DNA of 64,000 bases, taken from assembly GCF_021917145.1 (NCBI RefSeq), contig NC_061071.1, forward strand, positions 6,776,080-6,840,079, written 5' to 3'. The stretch is from Hypomesus transpacificus. Lineage: Eukaryota > Chordata > Actinopteri > Osmeriformes > Osmeridae. Of the stretch, positions 10,418 to 23,500 are shown piece by piece (the first letter of the stretch is position 1; each line of letters begins with the position of its first letter). The notes beneath the pieces were generated by a model. That model had not been told where the DNA came from. It saw only the letters and a program-made list of their open reading frames with translations, and searched no databases. Both the position numbers and the translations under genes were made by a program.

Positions 10418-12133
10418 CCTGGTCCAGAGAGATGTACTCCAGCAATTATCAAAGAATATTGAGAATGGTATTAAGAATGAAACAAGATGAAATTCTATTA
10501 TGGTCAAGCAACACTTGAGGTGTATGCAGACTGTCTTTTGAAATGACTTATTAGAATGTTGTGGGTTCTGTGAGACAATTGCATGGGGATAGGATCAACG
10601 GTTGGCTGGTGGATAGTTGTGTACACTTGTTTGTCAATGTAGTCCCGATGATAATAGCTTTTGTGGTGATCAATCTTGCAGTGTTTTCGTCTGGAAGATG
10701 ATCACGTTAACCGTATTCAAAGGTTGTCCACTCCTACCCCCCTAATCGGTGCATATGTCTACACGTAGGCCGTGTCTGAACATGTAATGCCACCCATGTT
10801 TAATTGGCTACGTGTATCTGAGGAAAAATATTATATGCACATCTTCTCGTCAATAGCCTTTGAAATGCTTACCAAAAACCATCATCCCAAATTGATACAT
10901 CTTATTTCCCCTGCCCTTTCCACAGCATAGCTTTTAACAGTGTGATGTACAGTACTGCTGGAGTCACGTTTGGACCATAAATTGATTCAGACCTATGCCA
11001 GTTTGTCTTAAGGCTTTGTTCTTGAATGTATACATGGTCTATTGGGCCAAAGACCGTGGTTGTTTTCTGTCGTTGGGGTGGGTGTCGTTTCTGTGTTTTT
11101 CTTGATTTTGCAAGGTTTTTTCCACCCTACTTTGGGTTCCTCATTTTCATCTGTTGTGATATAGAGGAACTTTTTTCACCCTCTATTCTACAGTTTTGTT
11201 CTCAAGAGATGGTTTCCAATGATTGTATCATCCTGTCTGTGAGCATTTATTTAGTATCCTCTACCTGAATGTTCAGTGTGTAGAGTTTTACAAGGAGTTG
11301 AACTCAGAAAGGAAGATTTTTCAGACAAGACTGTTCTCTTAACATGTAATTTTCTTTCATTTTTTAGACTGTGCACAGTAAATGGTAACTACACTCATCT
11401 CAGTAACAGCATGGTGTTGACTCACTCATTGATGCTGACTTGCATAACTGTACTAACTGCTTTCTTTTTCAGCTGGACAGGTGACCCTCTGTTTTCATCT
11501 ATTGATCATATGTCTCCTTATGCAACTGCTCAGTGTTAAAACACTCAGAATATTCAACATTTTAAAGTAATGTACATTTATCAATAAAGTTTTCTCCCAT
11601 CACTGGATCTTTTGCTTTGCCATATTATGTCCACAATATGGAAACCCATTTTTCCCCTTCCAAGTTTTTGGGAAGAGAAAAAATACATTTTTATCATAAG
11701 TCCGACCTTCTTGCAAGTCTGACTTTTAGTAAACTATTTGAATTATTATTATGTGGTGAAAACAACTGGTTTCGGCATACCACATTGAATCCACTTTGCT
11801 CAAGTAAAAGTCATAGCGTTACAGTTTGTGAATCATTAAGGTTACTCCATCAACTCTTATATTGACATAATTCTAGAATCTTTCATCATAGCATTCATAC
11901 TCCACCTGATCTTTGTCACAGGAGGTATGACTAGTTCGGATCACAGCCAATGGCTCTGGTCCGTGTTTTTTGCATTTGGACGCACCCCCTTGTTCCTTTA
12001 ATTTGATAGGTCAATGACCAAGTCGTCATTTTTGAGCGACAGTAAACACGCTTCTCATTCGCTGTTGTAGATATCTCTGTCGGCTTGCGTAGTGTACAGA
12101 GCCCTGTGCTCTGGAGGTCATATTACAAATGAA
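10418..12133. other. atg3 3' UTR and atg3-slc19a2 intergenic region, with AATAAA at 11583
   Basis: No further coding exon is visible. The segment is T-rich, and the first clear AATAAA is at 11583-11588, about 1.17 kb after the atg3 stop, so the 3' UTR may be long. The slc19a2 promoter and 5' UTR should lie at about 11.9-12.1 kb. An in-frame stop (TAG at 12068) sits between that leader and the slc19a2 ATG. Confidence 0.4.
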
Positions 12134-13499
12134 ATGGAAATTTCCCAATTATATCCCACAATTTCGCTGTGTGTTTATGGGTTCTTTAGCAATCTTAGAC
12201 CCTCCGAACCTTTTCTGACTGCATTTTTGATGGGACCTGACAAAAACCTTACTGAAACAGAGGTAAGTAACTACTGTAAGGATGCAAAGCCATCAGCCAT
12301 TCAGTGTACAGTCCTACGATGAAAATTACAACCAAATGAGCTAGCGTTAGCTGGTCAAGAAGTTCTCTATTTACGTTACACAAAATCGTCGTATGAAGTT
12401 GACCCATATCACTGGCTAGCTAACTCGGATAGCTGCAGTCGTCTACAGACTGTATATCATTGCCAGCTAGCATTAGTAAACTAACATAAAGATAGTATTA
12501 CACAAGTAAGGCACAATTGTTTTGTTGTTTAAACGTGTTCCCTCTGCTTTACTTTGTTACTTTGCATTGTATTAAACTAGTAGCTATTTGATTTGCAGTG
12601 GACAAATCACAAGGACAGCTCATGTGGTTTTAAATTCTAGAAGATTACCGTAATCCGAAAATAATTGATTTCACATTTTGTATGGCTATTGTTTCCGAAA
12701 TGTCTTTTCCCAGTCATTTGATTTCCTTAGTAGTATACAGTTTCCTGTGGACTGACAATGACATTTGCAGTGTTCTCTATGTTCACACAGCAAATTGCAG
12801 TATATGAAGAGAACAAATGGAATGGTAATCTGTAATAAAGTGCTCTTTCATTCCTGCAGGTTGTAAATGAGATCTACCCAATATGGACGTACTCCTATCT
12901 CGTCCTCCTCTTCCCCGTCTTCCTGGCCACGGACTACCTCTGCTACAAGCCTGTACTGATTCTCCAGGCGACCAGCTTTGTGGTGACCTATGCTATACTT
13001 TTAAAGGCCCAGGGTGTGATGGCCATGCAGCTCCTGGAGTTCTTCTTTGGCCTGGCCACTGCCACCGACGTTGCCTACTACGCGTATATCTACAGTGTGG
13101 TTGAGCCTGCTCAGTACCAGAGAGTGACGGGCTATTGTCGAAGCATCACCTTGTTGGGCTCTGCAGCTGGCTCCTTGGCCGGCCAGATCCTGGTGTCCGT
13201 GGGTCAGGTCGCCCTCCTCTACCTCTGTGTCATCACACTGGTGTCATCCGTACTTGCTTTTATAGCTCCGTGGTTTCTGCCCATGCCCAGTAAAAGCTTG
13301 TTTTTTCATCTCAACTCTGGAGCTAAGGAGAGGGTGAAATCAGGACACCTTGATGGCCAGAAGCACCTTGATAAAGCAGAAGACACAGAGAGAGTACCTC
13401 TTAAAATGAATGATGTTGTCATGGTAAGTCTCCTGTTGAGATTAAATAGTGTGTTTCAGATTAGGCATGTTCAGTTTCTCACTGCTTTCCCTCTCCCTT

Positions 13500-13560
<61 letters not shown>

Positions 13561-15393
13561 TAGACCAAACTAAGCCATGACACCAATGCCGTCAGCTGAG
13601 ATTTAATCTCTTTTTAATAGAGCCTGTCTCAAGTAAAAAAAAAAAAAAATGCAGATTTTGTTCTGGGTAATCATAGGAATGATTTGGAATGGTTTTCTAC
13701 TTTTACTTTTGCCTGTTCCTCTCAGTGTTAGCTTCCTCCCTACTCGCCTCTGTCTGAAAGTGTGTGTCAGTCAGATTGACACACACCAGTGGTGACACCG
13801 GAGCACTTGCAAAACTGGCTTGTGAATGCCCTAATATCTCTCAACAGTTGTACAACCAGTTACATCAAGCGAACTGCCTATTTAGTCATGTGTAACAATG
13901 TCTTTACCCAGGTCACAAAGACTAGCGATGATTCGAGCAACAGCCTTGTGGATGTGTTGAGAATTCTATGGAAGGACTTCCTGCAATGCTACTCTTGCCC
14001 AACCCTCCTGGCGTGGTCGGTTTGGTGGGCGCTAGCTACATGTGGCTACTTCCAGGTCATCAACTATGCCCAGGCCCTGTGGGAGAAGGTGCTGCCATCC
14101 CAGGAGTTTGAGATCTACAATGGATATGTTGAGACGGTCTCCACCTTGTTGGGTAAGGCCCAGTTGACATGTTTCCAGTGTTTCTATGGTCTGTGAAAAA
14201 GAATGAATTGACATTCACATAAAAATAGGACGCTGAGTGTTGCTGGGCTCTCCTTCCACAGGTGCCTCGGCGGCCTTCGGGGTGGGCTTTGTGAAGATCT
14301 CCTGGGCGGTGTGGGGGGAGCTATCTCTCTGCATCTTCTCTGTTGTGATGGCCGTGGCAATGTACGTCATGGATACCGTCAGGAACATCTGGGTGTGCTA
14401 CATCTCCTACATTGTCTTCAGAGCTACCTACATGCTGCTCATCACCATCGCCACGTGAGTAATGGCCGGGCTTCAGAACTTCCCATTCGAGAAACAGTTC
14501 TTTGAGGAAGCGCAGGGAATCTTCAGGTGTCTCGTGGGCGAATGTGATTGGGCGAGATCAGGCTTTGAATTGCTTTGTCTGCGGACGATTCAACATGTTG
14601 AATCTTCTGGTGGCTTTCAGTCTCAGTGGTTGATGCCTTCTGAAACCTGTTTGGATGTGTGACAGTTGAAGTGTGCAAACTGGGTTTAGGAGATTGATAG
14701 CAATGAACTTCATGTACCTCCACCAGAGGGCAATACAGAGCCGGTATTACTTTTACATCACAAAAGTGAAACTGGAATATTGAACGTGACTGGTTGTGGA
14801 ATATATTAAAATAAATTGTCAAATATGTAAGATGGAACACCTGCACATTGGAACGTGCTATCTATTTTTTTTATGTTGCAACCCAAAAAGGTCTTTGTCA
14901 GTCGTACCTTTTACTCCGAGAAAATGTCCCATTCCGTCCCAACAGGTACCAAATTGCTGTCAATCTGAGTATGCAGAGATACGCCCTTGTGTTTGGAGTA
15001 AACACCTTCATTGCTCTACTACTCCAGACGCTGCTGACTCTGGTGGTGGTGGATACTGCTGGGCTGGGCCTAGATGTTTTTACGCAGGTAATTTTAATGG
15101 TTAATGGATGGCCGTGGAAGAGCTATATAACTTTAGAAATGTAATGGAGTTGAAGAAGAATCAATGTTTTATAAAAAATAAAAAAAATCTCCCCTTTTTC
15201 TTCCACACAGTTCCTTGTCTATGCCGGCTACTTTACAGTAATCGCAGTGGTATTCTTTCTGGCTGGTCTTTATAAATTGGTATCCAAGAGATGCTCCAAA
15301 ACAGATGGAGAGACCAACATTAAGGATTCAGACTCCCTCAGTAGAGACTCCCCACCCATCTCTGAGCAGCTGCCACAGATCCCAGATACATGA
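12134..15393 (+). CDS. slc19a2: Thiamine transporter 1 (SLC19A2/THTR1)
   Basis: Six coding exons: 12134-12262, 12860-13423, 13912-14152, 14262-14454, 14946-15087 and 15211-15393. They join in phase to 483 aa (human 497). The ATG at 12134 is the first in frame after an upstream TAG and has a purine at -3 and G at +4. Family hallmarks are [20 protein letters not shown] near the N-terminus, [30 protein letters not shown] and YCRSITLLG. The second half has [17 protein letters not shown] and [20 protein letters not shown]. The pattern fits a 12-span SLC19 folate/thiamine carrier. Several stretches ([25 protein letters not shown]) are closer to recalled human SLC19A2 than to SLC19A3 or SLC19A1, so A2 is preferred. 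The N-terminus is shorter than in human. It imports thiamine across the plasma membrane. Exon 2 contains the central cytoplasmic loop after [11 protein letters not shown]. Confidence 0.9.
13501..13558. repeat. (CA)29 microsatellite in slc19a2 intron 2
   Basis: An uninterrupted CA dinucleotide run of about 58 bp lies just after exon 2. Length polymorphism is likely. Confidence 0.97.
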
Positions 15394-15475
15394 CTTCCTG
15401 TATTTGGCAACACTACGAGGAGGAACACGCACTGTGCCTGTATACCTTATGCTGTTTTCTTCTCAAGCACACGAT

Positions 15476-15657
15476 CAGGGGTCTCCAACTCGGGTCCTGG
15501 GGAGCTACCATCCTGTACACTTTCAATTCAACTGCAAATAATATATCCTCATTCAGCTCATCATCCAGCTAATAAGTGGAATCAGGTGTGCTAAATTGAG
15601 GTTGAAGTGAAAACAGTGTGGGTGGTAGCTCTCCAGGAACAGGGTTGGAGACCCCTG
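15476..15657. mobile_element. Short hAT-like MITE with 14-bp terminal inverted repeats
   Basis: The 182-bp element begins CAGGGGTCTCCAAC and ends with its exact reverse complement. The inner arms are also partly palindromic (GGTCCTGGGGAGCTACCA against TGGTAGCTCTCCAGGAAC). Ends of CAG...CTG type and the lack of coding capacity suggest a hAT-type MITE. It lies in the slc19a2 3' flank. I could not confirm a target-site duplication. Confidence 0.75.
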
Positions 15658-15892
15658 CCTATAGATCTAGCTGGTCAGAAATGTGTGTAAAAAAATATCT
15701 GTCAAGATATGATATGAATGCCTATATTTAGGAAATTGTATTATTAGTCGCACAAAGAAAGACATTTTGTTTTTGTACTGATTTATTACAAATTGATGTC
15801 TAAAAATGTATTTGTTTAAGATGCACTTGTCAATCCATCATCTATATGATGATTCTACTGCAAACACTAAGTTCATTCATGAGCAGCGTCTC

Positions 15893-15898
15893 ATTAAA
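15893..15898 (+). other. Candidate poly(A) signal of slc19a2 (ATTAAA)
   Basis: ATTAAA lies 500 bp after the slc19a2 stop. Other AT-rich hexamers occur downstream (for example near 16335), so the assignment is weak. Confidence 0.3.
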
Positions 15899-16739
15899 AA
15901 CCACTGGATTTATATAGGCCTAACAGATGAGCACATGTATGTACTGATGTAGACCTATAGTATTAATTTATGTCAGCAAGGATTTTATTGAAGCAGTGGT
16001 CGTTCTTCTTTTTTGAAGCAGTGGTCGGTTTTCTTTTTATCAGAAAAAAATGAGTACAAACATAAGTATTACGGTTAGGTTAAATAAGGATAACATGATA
16101 ATCTTCGATTGAATTATATAAATAATATGATGAAAGTGCATATCGCAATGTGTGAAAGACGCAGTTAGACTACAAATCAAAGACAAAAACGCTTCAATTA
16201 CAAAGATACCAAAACATTGTGTTGTACTATGCGGTCACCGATTAATGTTGTTATGATAACGTCTTAATGTAATGTTGTGCCAAATATAAAGATAAGTCAA
16301 TTGCTGTGCAATGCTTATAATAGGCTTATTAATAATAAAAGGTTAACGTAGGTTAAGTTTAAATTAACCATTTTGGACATGTGGCTTGATACTCCAAATA
16401 GCCTGAATATTGCATCAATCAATATTCTAAAACGCAGCTTTGTAAATTAGGAAATTATGTTATCTTGCGAGCTGAGACTTGTGTCTGTCCATTTTAATAA
16501 TTTCAAGTGTACTCTCATAACAATAAATAGAAACAACAAACAAAACAACTCTTTGTAGCTTTATACCTTCATAATTTCTTTATTTGACTCAACTTGAGAA
16601 AACAGCGTGTTTTTTGTTTGTATACGTCAATAATTATGATATTGTATGGTATGTTCATGAATTTTATAATAAAAAGAAACGTGCACTGTATATTGTCAGC
16701 CATCAAATTGAGGCAGGTTTTAATTTTCTTAAACTAGTC

Positions 16740-17155
16740 TGAATTACAAGGTGTTGTCAATGTGTTGTTACTTGTTTATAAAGCTTTACGGATTGGCTCC
16801 ATTGTATATTTCAAATATCCTTATGTTGTATCACACTTCCAGGCTCCTTAGATCATCGAACCAGTTCCTTCAAGCCATTCCACCGACTCGGATGAAAACA
16901 AAAGATGATCGTGCCTTTTCAGTTGTGGCCCCTAGTCTGTGGAATGGCTGCCCATTTTTTTCAGGTCATCCCCCATCACCGAGACATTCAAGTCACGTAT
17001 TTTTATTATTTGGCTTTAGAGTCAGGTGAGGATCACTCGTGCTAAATTGTTTTGTTTGTTGTTTCTATTTATTGTTGTTTGCCTTATTTGATAACTTTGT
17101 ACAGCACGTGGGTGTTTTTAAATATGCTTTATAAATAAACTGACTTGACTTGATT
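16740..17155 (+). mobile_element. 3' fragment of a CR1/L2-type LINE
   Basis: The plus-strand reading contains YGLAPLYISNIL, then RLLRSSNQFLQAIPPTRMKT and KDDRAFSVVAPSLWNGCPFF. This is the C-terminal tail typical of fish L2/CR1-type ORF2 proteins. The fragment ends in TTTATAAATAAACTGACTTGACTTGA, a short-repeat tail characteristic of these elements' 3' ends. No reverse transcriptase core is present, so the copy is strongly 5'-truncated and dead. Confidence 0.7.
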
Positions 17156-17230
17156 TGGCTAGTCTGAAATTAAATGCAAATGATTTCATTTCCGATTAAA
17201 TAATTTACAGAGCAAATTACATATTTTTAA

Positions 17231-17430
17231 TTAGGGAGTCAGATGGCTGAGCGGTGAGGGAGTTGGGCTAGTAATCAGAAGGTTGCCGGATCGATTCCCC
17301 GCTGTGCCAAATGACGTTGTGTCCTTGGGCAAGGCACTTCGCCCTACTTGCCTCGGGGGGAATGTCCCTGTACTTACTGTAAGTCGCTCTGGATAAGAGC
17401 GTCTGCTAAATGACTAAATGTAATGTAATT
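17231..17430 (+). mobile_element. tRNA-derived SINE with LINE2-like tail
   Basis: The head resembles a tRNA gene: an A-box-like TGGCTGAGCGGTGAGGGA and a B-box-like GGTTGCCGGATCGATTCC. It is followed by TTGGGCAAGGCACTTCGCC and by the 3' tail GTCGCTCTGGATAAGAGCGT, then CTGCTAAATGA. That tail is shared by many fish SINEs and LINE2 elements. The copy is complete in outline and sits just upstream of the ipo5 promoter. Confidence 0.85.
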
Positions 17431-17542
17431 ACATTGTCACGCCTTTAAGCACGCTTCTAAATTCCCGCGCTTTCGCAATATTTTGTTATGACATCATTGC
17501 CAGAGACTGTTCACTTTACGCGCCGGCGCCCCGCAAAACTCA

Positions 17543-17713
17543 CCAATAACCTCTCATTAATAGTTTTCCACGATCCAATAGGAACGACACCTTTAGTTGT
17601 CCACATCTAGTTCATCCAATGGTGTACTTGTAACCTTTGTGTCCAATTAGATACGTTAGTCTACCGTAGATTCTACCAATGCACGCATAGCTCAGCGGAT
17701 AATACAGACCAAT
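17543..17713 (+). promoter_or_regulatory. Array of six CCAAT boxes upstream of ipo5
   Basis: CCAAT pentamers, all on the plus strand, start at 17543, 17575, 17616, 17643, 17676 and 17709. The spacings are 32, 41, 27, 33 and 33 bp. The last is about 100 bp before the ipo5 ATG, and the flanks are GC-rich with no TATA box seen. Regularly spaced CCAAT boxes of this kind are the signature of NF-Y-driven, often cell-cycle-linked promoters. NF-Y binding here is inference. Confidence 0.65.
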
Positions 17714-17814
17714 CAGAATCTGTTGGGATTGAGTCCGGTGCGAGGGGTCGCAACGTCTGCCGGCTCACCTTTTCGCATTCCCTCTCGGCTGATCTCTTTC
17801 TGGATATCGCTGTA

Positions 17815-20531
17815 ATGGCGGAGCAACAGCATTTCTACCTCTTGCTGGGCAATCTGATGAGCCCCGACAACAACGCCAGACAACAGTCAGAGGTAACTTC
17901 GTAAAATATACTGTCAGTGACGGTGGCGCGCTATCTGAGATTGATTAGCTTGCTAGCTAACAAAGCTAACAAACGTAGACCCAGGCATCTCCAAGCCCGT
18001 CCCACGTGTGCAACGATGGGGTACAGTGGTTTTTGGTCAAGACAAGTAGCCAGCTAACAACCTTTGCTACGCCCCATTTTTCTAGCGAGTTAGCTAGCCA
18101 TCTAGCCAGCAAACACATGCTCGAGGATGTCTATTATGACCATTCACTAATGCAACGTTAGAAATCTCAAACGTTAGCTTGCTAGCTAGCTAGTATACAG
18201 GCCGCAACAGCTATATCTGGCTTTAGTTAGCCAGTGTGTTAGCTATTTACGCACCTCGCGCTTATATCATAGGTTTATTAAATTAGTCAAACTTCGCCAA
18301 TTGAGTATATCTGCTCGCTGGCTTTGGCAGGCAAATCGGCTCAGCTAACTAGCATCTCGAGTTGGAACGGTACCGTCGGCCATACAAGTGTGGTTCGTCA
18401 GCGTGTAAAGCACTTTATTGTAAAGTTGAGGGCCTCTTGTGCTTGCCAACTCAGCTAGCGAGTCATCATTCTTGAGAACTAGGATGGCTTTCTGTGTATT
18501 CAACCTCATGCTTTGACTACAGGGAAGCGTTCTTGCGTTGAATAGTTTATGCTCTTGGGTATATGACCAGAGTACAGTCAACGTACCAATGAGTTAGTTT
18601 ACTAGCTAGTTTAGTTTTTTGACGACAGTTTACATGACTTGGAACAATGTCCATCGCTGTAAAGTAAAGGGGCAGACACTTGACTGGGATCTGTAGAACG
18701 GGACAATTGCCCTGTACTGTTTGAAAAAACTGCGATTGTAGCCTGCCGTGTACCGTCTAACTAGGTAAGCAAAGCAGTGTGAAATCCGCATTGGATTATT
18801 GCGGATACCAACGCTACCTCCATGATGTCCCGAATTTGGATGCGTGTGTTGAATCTTATCACACTCACCTCCCTTCGATGGTCAGCAGTTTCATTTGAGA
18901 GACAATAGATAGCCGCCGACGGCTAAGCCCATCGGAATCCTTTAGTCACATAGACCGACATGGTGGAACGAAATCTACCCCAGTAGGCAGGAAGAGAATC
19001 TCAGATGTGTAGATAAAGATTTCGAGTTTGAATTTAAATGATCTGAACATATTTGAAAATATCCTTAAAACGTTAAATTGTAGTTGGCTGCTAGCATCCT
19101 ATCCACATTTTTATTTATATTTGAAGTATTAGCTTCTAGTCATTTCTGGATTTCTTCATATATTTGTTTGGTATATTATGTCTAAACCTGTCCTTACCAT
19201 CCACAATATAAGAAGTTAAAGAATTGAAGTTCACTGGGTCTAGCTACAATCGTAGTGTGTCATAGTGAGCATGTGCTTCCTAGCCCACGCCCAGGGATTG
19301 GTCCTCAAGCCCAGAATGTGTCCAGTCCAGTCATTCTTTACATAATTGACACACAAACATTCCTATGCCTGCCAGTATACTATTTCAAGTTGCTCATGTG
19401 GGTGACTCATATTATGGCGTGACTAATTGCAGTCACTCTGCCCCTGGGGTTGACTTCACCAAGGCTCCCAAACACTGTCGTTCCCACTGGATGTCTGTAA
19501 CTCCTTTCCTCTCTTGCAGGAGGCTTATGATGGCATCCCGGGGCCGACAAAAATCACATTCTTGCTGCAAGCCATCAGAGACGCTTCCGCTGCAGAGGAG
19601 GTAAGGTGTCTACTCATCTGGTTCTACACAGACCAGGCCTGTTGTGCGAGTTTCCTTTGTATAATAGAACTTTTGAATCACCTCTTACCAATCACGACAC
19701 TGGCTAGGTAAAAGCACGCATAGTCTCCTATTGTCCCTTCACCCCCACTTCAATGGGTACGGTTAACAGACCTGGAGTCGGCACATATTTGCACTACGTG
19801 ACACTGCCACTGTTTGACTAGTGCTCTACAGGGTGCAAGTCATGCATCAGACATCTTGCCGGCGTGTGTTTGCGCAGCATCTGCATGCCCGGCCCTCCCG
19901 ATACTCCTCACCTCATGACGGGTATTTTTAGAGCTGTGAAACGGGAGCGGGGCACTACACAAGAGCGTGAGCCTTTTCTCCACCACAGATATTATTATGA
20001 TCCGCTTTCAGCCTTTCATAAACATCAGCGGACCCCGGCTGAACTCCAAACGATCTCCTCTTTGGAAGGCCCCGCTGACGAAATCCACCCCCTGTTCTAG
20101 GTCAAGCAGATGGCTGCCGTGCTGCTGCGGCGGCTGCTGTCGTCCTCCTTTGAGGAAGTGTACCCCGGCCTGACGCAGGACATGCAGACAGCCATCAAGA
20201 CAGAGCTGTTGACCAGCATCCAGTCGGAAACCGCTCCCAACATCCGCAAGAAGGTCTGCGACATCGCCGCCGAGCTCTGCCGCAACCTGATTGGTAGGTG
20301 GGGCGAGGGAAGACTCGGCAAGTTCGCAAAGCGAGACGAGCGTGTTTAAAAAAAAAAAAACTGTTCTTGTTTTGGTTTTGGTTCTCTGTAGACGACGATG
20401 GAAACAACCAATGGCCAGAGCTGCTCAAGTTCCTGTTTGACTCGGTCAACTCCACCAACGTTGGCCTGCGAGAGGCTGCTCTGCACATATTCTGGTGAGA
20501 ACCCTGGTGAACCCACGGCAAAGAGCCCCCG

Positions 20532-20565
<34 letters not shown>

Positions 20566-23500
20566 TGTCCCAGAGTTGAGCTCAACTTGACGGGTGAGGC
20601 TGATCAGCTGGTCCATTGCAGGAACTTCCCAGGGATCTTTGGCAACCAGCAGCAGCATTACATGGAAGTGATCAAGCGCATGCTTGTGCAGTGCATGCAG
20701 GACGAGGAGAACCCACAGGTGAGTCCTCCCGGAGCCACGCCCTGGTCCTCTAACCCTGGTCCTCGTAGCCCAACTGTCCTGTATGTTTCTAGACACTTCT
20801 CTCCTCCGACGCACCTGATTCAAATAAATGGTTAGTTACTAAGCTCGACAACAAACCTTATGACGACCAATCGAAATCAGGTGTTAGAGTAGGGGAAACA
20901 TCTCAAACACACAGGACAGTGGGCCCTGAGGACCAGGGTTGTAGACCACTGCTCTAGACCTGGGGAGTTTATCCCAGACTGGGTCAGGTGTAGCGTACCC
21001 CCTCGCTGGTTAGTCCTAACTGGCCTGACATCAACATGTGGTTCTCCGTCTCCCCAGATCCGGACCCTGGCTGCCCGCGCCGCGTCTTCCTTCGTGCTGT
21101 CAAACGAGTCCAACCCAGCCCTGCTGAAGCACTTCTCCGACCTGCTGCCCGGCATCCTGCAGGTCCGTCACCGCTCCACATCCAGCAGGATAGGATAGAG
21201 CAGCGCTCAAGATGTGATTTGTTCCACCGGAGAAGATCGGGGGAATTAGTTTGAAGGATTAGCCGTAGGAAAGCCTTACAGCGTGTGATGCACGACAGTG
21301 TTGGATAGTTTTTGAAAGGCCACTTTTTCCAGATGTTCCATGAGGGTATACACCTTCACTATTCTGCTGGTGTAACTGGCTGTGCATGTTTGTTTGTTTT
21401 TGTTCATTTTTGCTGTGAAGGCGGTGAATGAGTCGTGCTACCAGGGGGATGACTCGGTGCTCAAGTCCCTAGTGGAGATTGCGGACACTGCACCCAAGTA
21501 CCTGCGGCCCAACCTGGAGGCCACGCTGCAGCTCAGTCTCAAGGTAACACTGAAGCGCCAACGGCTGTCCACTTTGTTTTCAATGTCTCAACACGAATCT
21601 CCTGAGCCCATGATTTGCTTGTGTGAGTACAGAAAGTGTAAATACATGTCAAAACAGTGATGGGAGCCAAAAGTAGGATTTGGGGCTGCAGTGATTTGTG
21701 GTTTAAATCAATCACAAACCAGCTACCATGCAGAGTGATGGCTGGTCTTAGACATGCAGTGGAGTAGCTTTACGAAACTCCAGCCGTGACAAGAAAAGGA
21801 ATCATCGTCCCATTGTTGTGTTCCGCAGCTGTGTGCTGACAGCAACCTGACCAACATGCAGAGGCAGCTGGCCCTGGAGGTGATCGTCACACTGTCGGAG
21901 ACGGCTGCCGCCATGCTAAGGAAACACACGGCCATCGTGGCTCAGAGTGGTGGGTGACTGGAAGCACCACACACACACACACACTCACTCACTCCTTACA
22001 CAGCTAGTTCTCCACATGGTCTGTGTGTGCGTGCGCTTAATTCTCGTGTCTCGTCTGTTGCAGTCCCCCAGATGCTGGCCATGATGGTGGATCTGGAGGA
22101 GGATGAGGAGTGGGCCATGGCTGACGAGCTGGAGGATGATGACTTTGACAGGTACAGACGCTTCCTGCTGGAGCCGTGGGCCACGACGATTACAGACCCA
22201 CCTGAGCTTGAACTCCTATGATCTTGACTCTCTGTCCATAGCAATGCGGTAGCCGGTGAAAGCGCCCTGGATAGAATTGCCTGTGGCCTGGGTGGCAAGA
22301 TTATGCTCCCGATGATCAAGCAGCACATCATGCAGATGCTACAGAACCGTAAGTTCACCCAGACCGGCACGCGCTATCACACACACACACACTGTACGTA
22401 GGTGTTGAAGGGTTCAGAGTTGGGCGGCCCAACTTTCCTCGTCAAACTTTTTGTAACAAACACGGCCGTGACGGTAGCGCTCCAGGACTATGGTTTTGGG
22501 CGACCCCTGAACTCCAAACCCTGTGTTTCCACAGCTGACTGGAAGTATCGCCACGCTGGGCTCATGGCCCTGTCGGCCATCGGCGAGGGCTGCCATCAGC
22601 AGATGGAGGCCATCCTCAACGAGATCGTCAGCTTTGTCCTGCTGTTCTGCCAAGACCCTGTGAGTTCCACACAGCCCGGCCTACTTACCAAGCATTGTTG
22701 TCCTGTAGGCAAGGACAACAGCTGGAATTATCTCCCATGTTACATTTGCAACAAATTCATTTGGGAATTGGGAGTTTTTCTTTTGTCCTGTTTTCCTAAT
22801 GCCATCCTGTTGACTCCCTCTCTCCCCCCCTTCACACCTCCAGCACCCCAGAGTCCGCTATGCCGCGTGCAACGCCATCGGACAGATGGCCACAGACTTC
22901 GCCCCCACCTTCCAAAAGAAATTCCACGATAAGGTATTCCACGACTCGGCGTCTTCCCTAGCTCATTCAGGTTGCCTTTGCGAAACCACCAGCCAATCCC
23001 AAATCCAGACGTTCAGTTGGACTTAACCTCTAACCCCGTCCCCCTGCAGGTGATCTCTGCCCTGCTCCAGACCATGGAGGACCAGACCAACCCTCGCGTC
23101 CAGGCCCACGCCGCCGCCGCCCTCATCAACTTCACAGAGGACTGCCCCAAGTCCCTGCTCATCCCCTACCTGGACAGCCTGGTCCAGCACCTCCACGTCA
23201 TCATGGTGGCCAAACTGCAGGAGGTGAGGGGTCTGCTGGTGTCTTAGCACAGTGGTTCCCAACCCTGGTCCTCGGGACCCCCCCTGTCCTGCATGTTTTA
23301 GATGTTTCCCTGCTCCCACACACCTGATTCAAATGAATGGGTCGTTATCCGGCTCTGCAGAAGCCTGTTAACGACCGTTCATTTGAATCAGGTGTGTTGG
23401 GAGCAGAGAAACATCTAAAACAGGCAGGACAGGGTGGGACCAGGGTTGGGAACAACTGTCTTAGACCATGCCACACGATGATAGGCGCCCCTCTGTCGGG

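Noticed and set aside
17231-17300. Possible tRNA gene
   Set aside because: A- and B-box-like sequences are present, but the segment continues into a SINE body and LINE2-like tail, so it is a retroposon head and not a functional tRNA gene.
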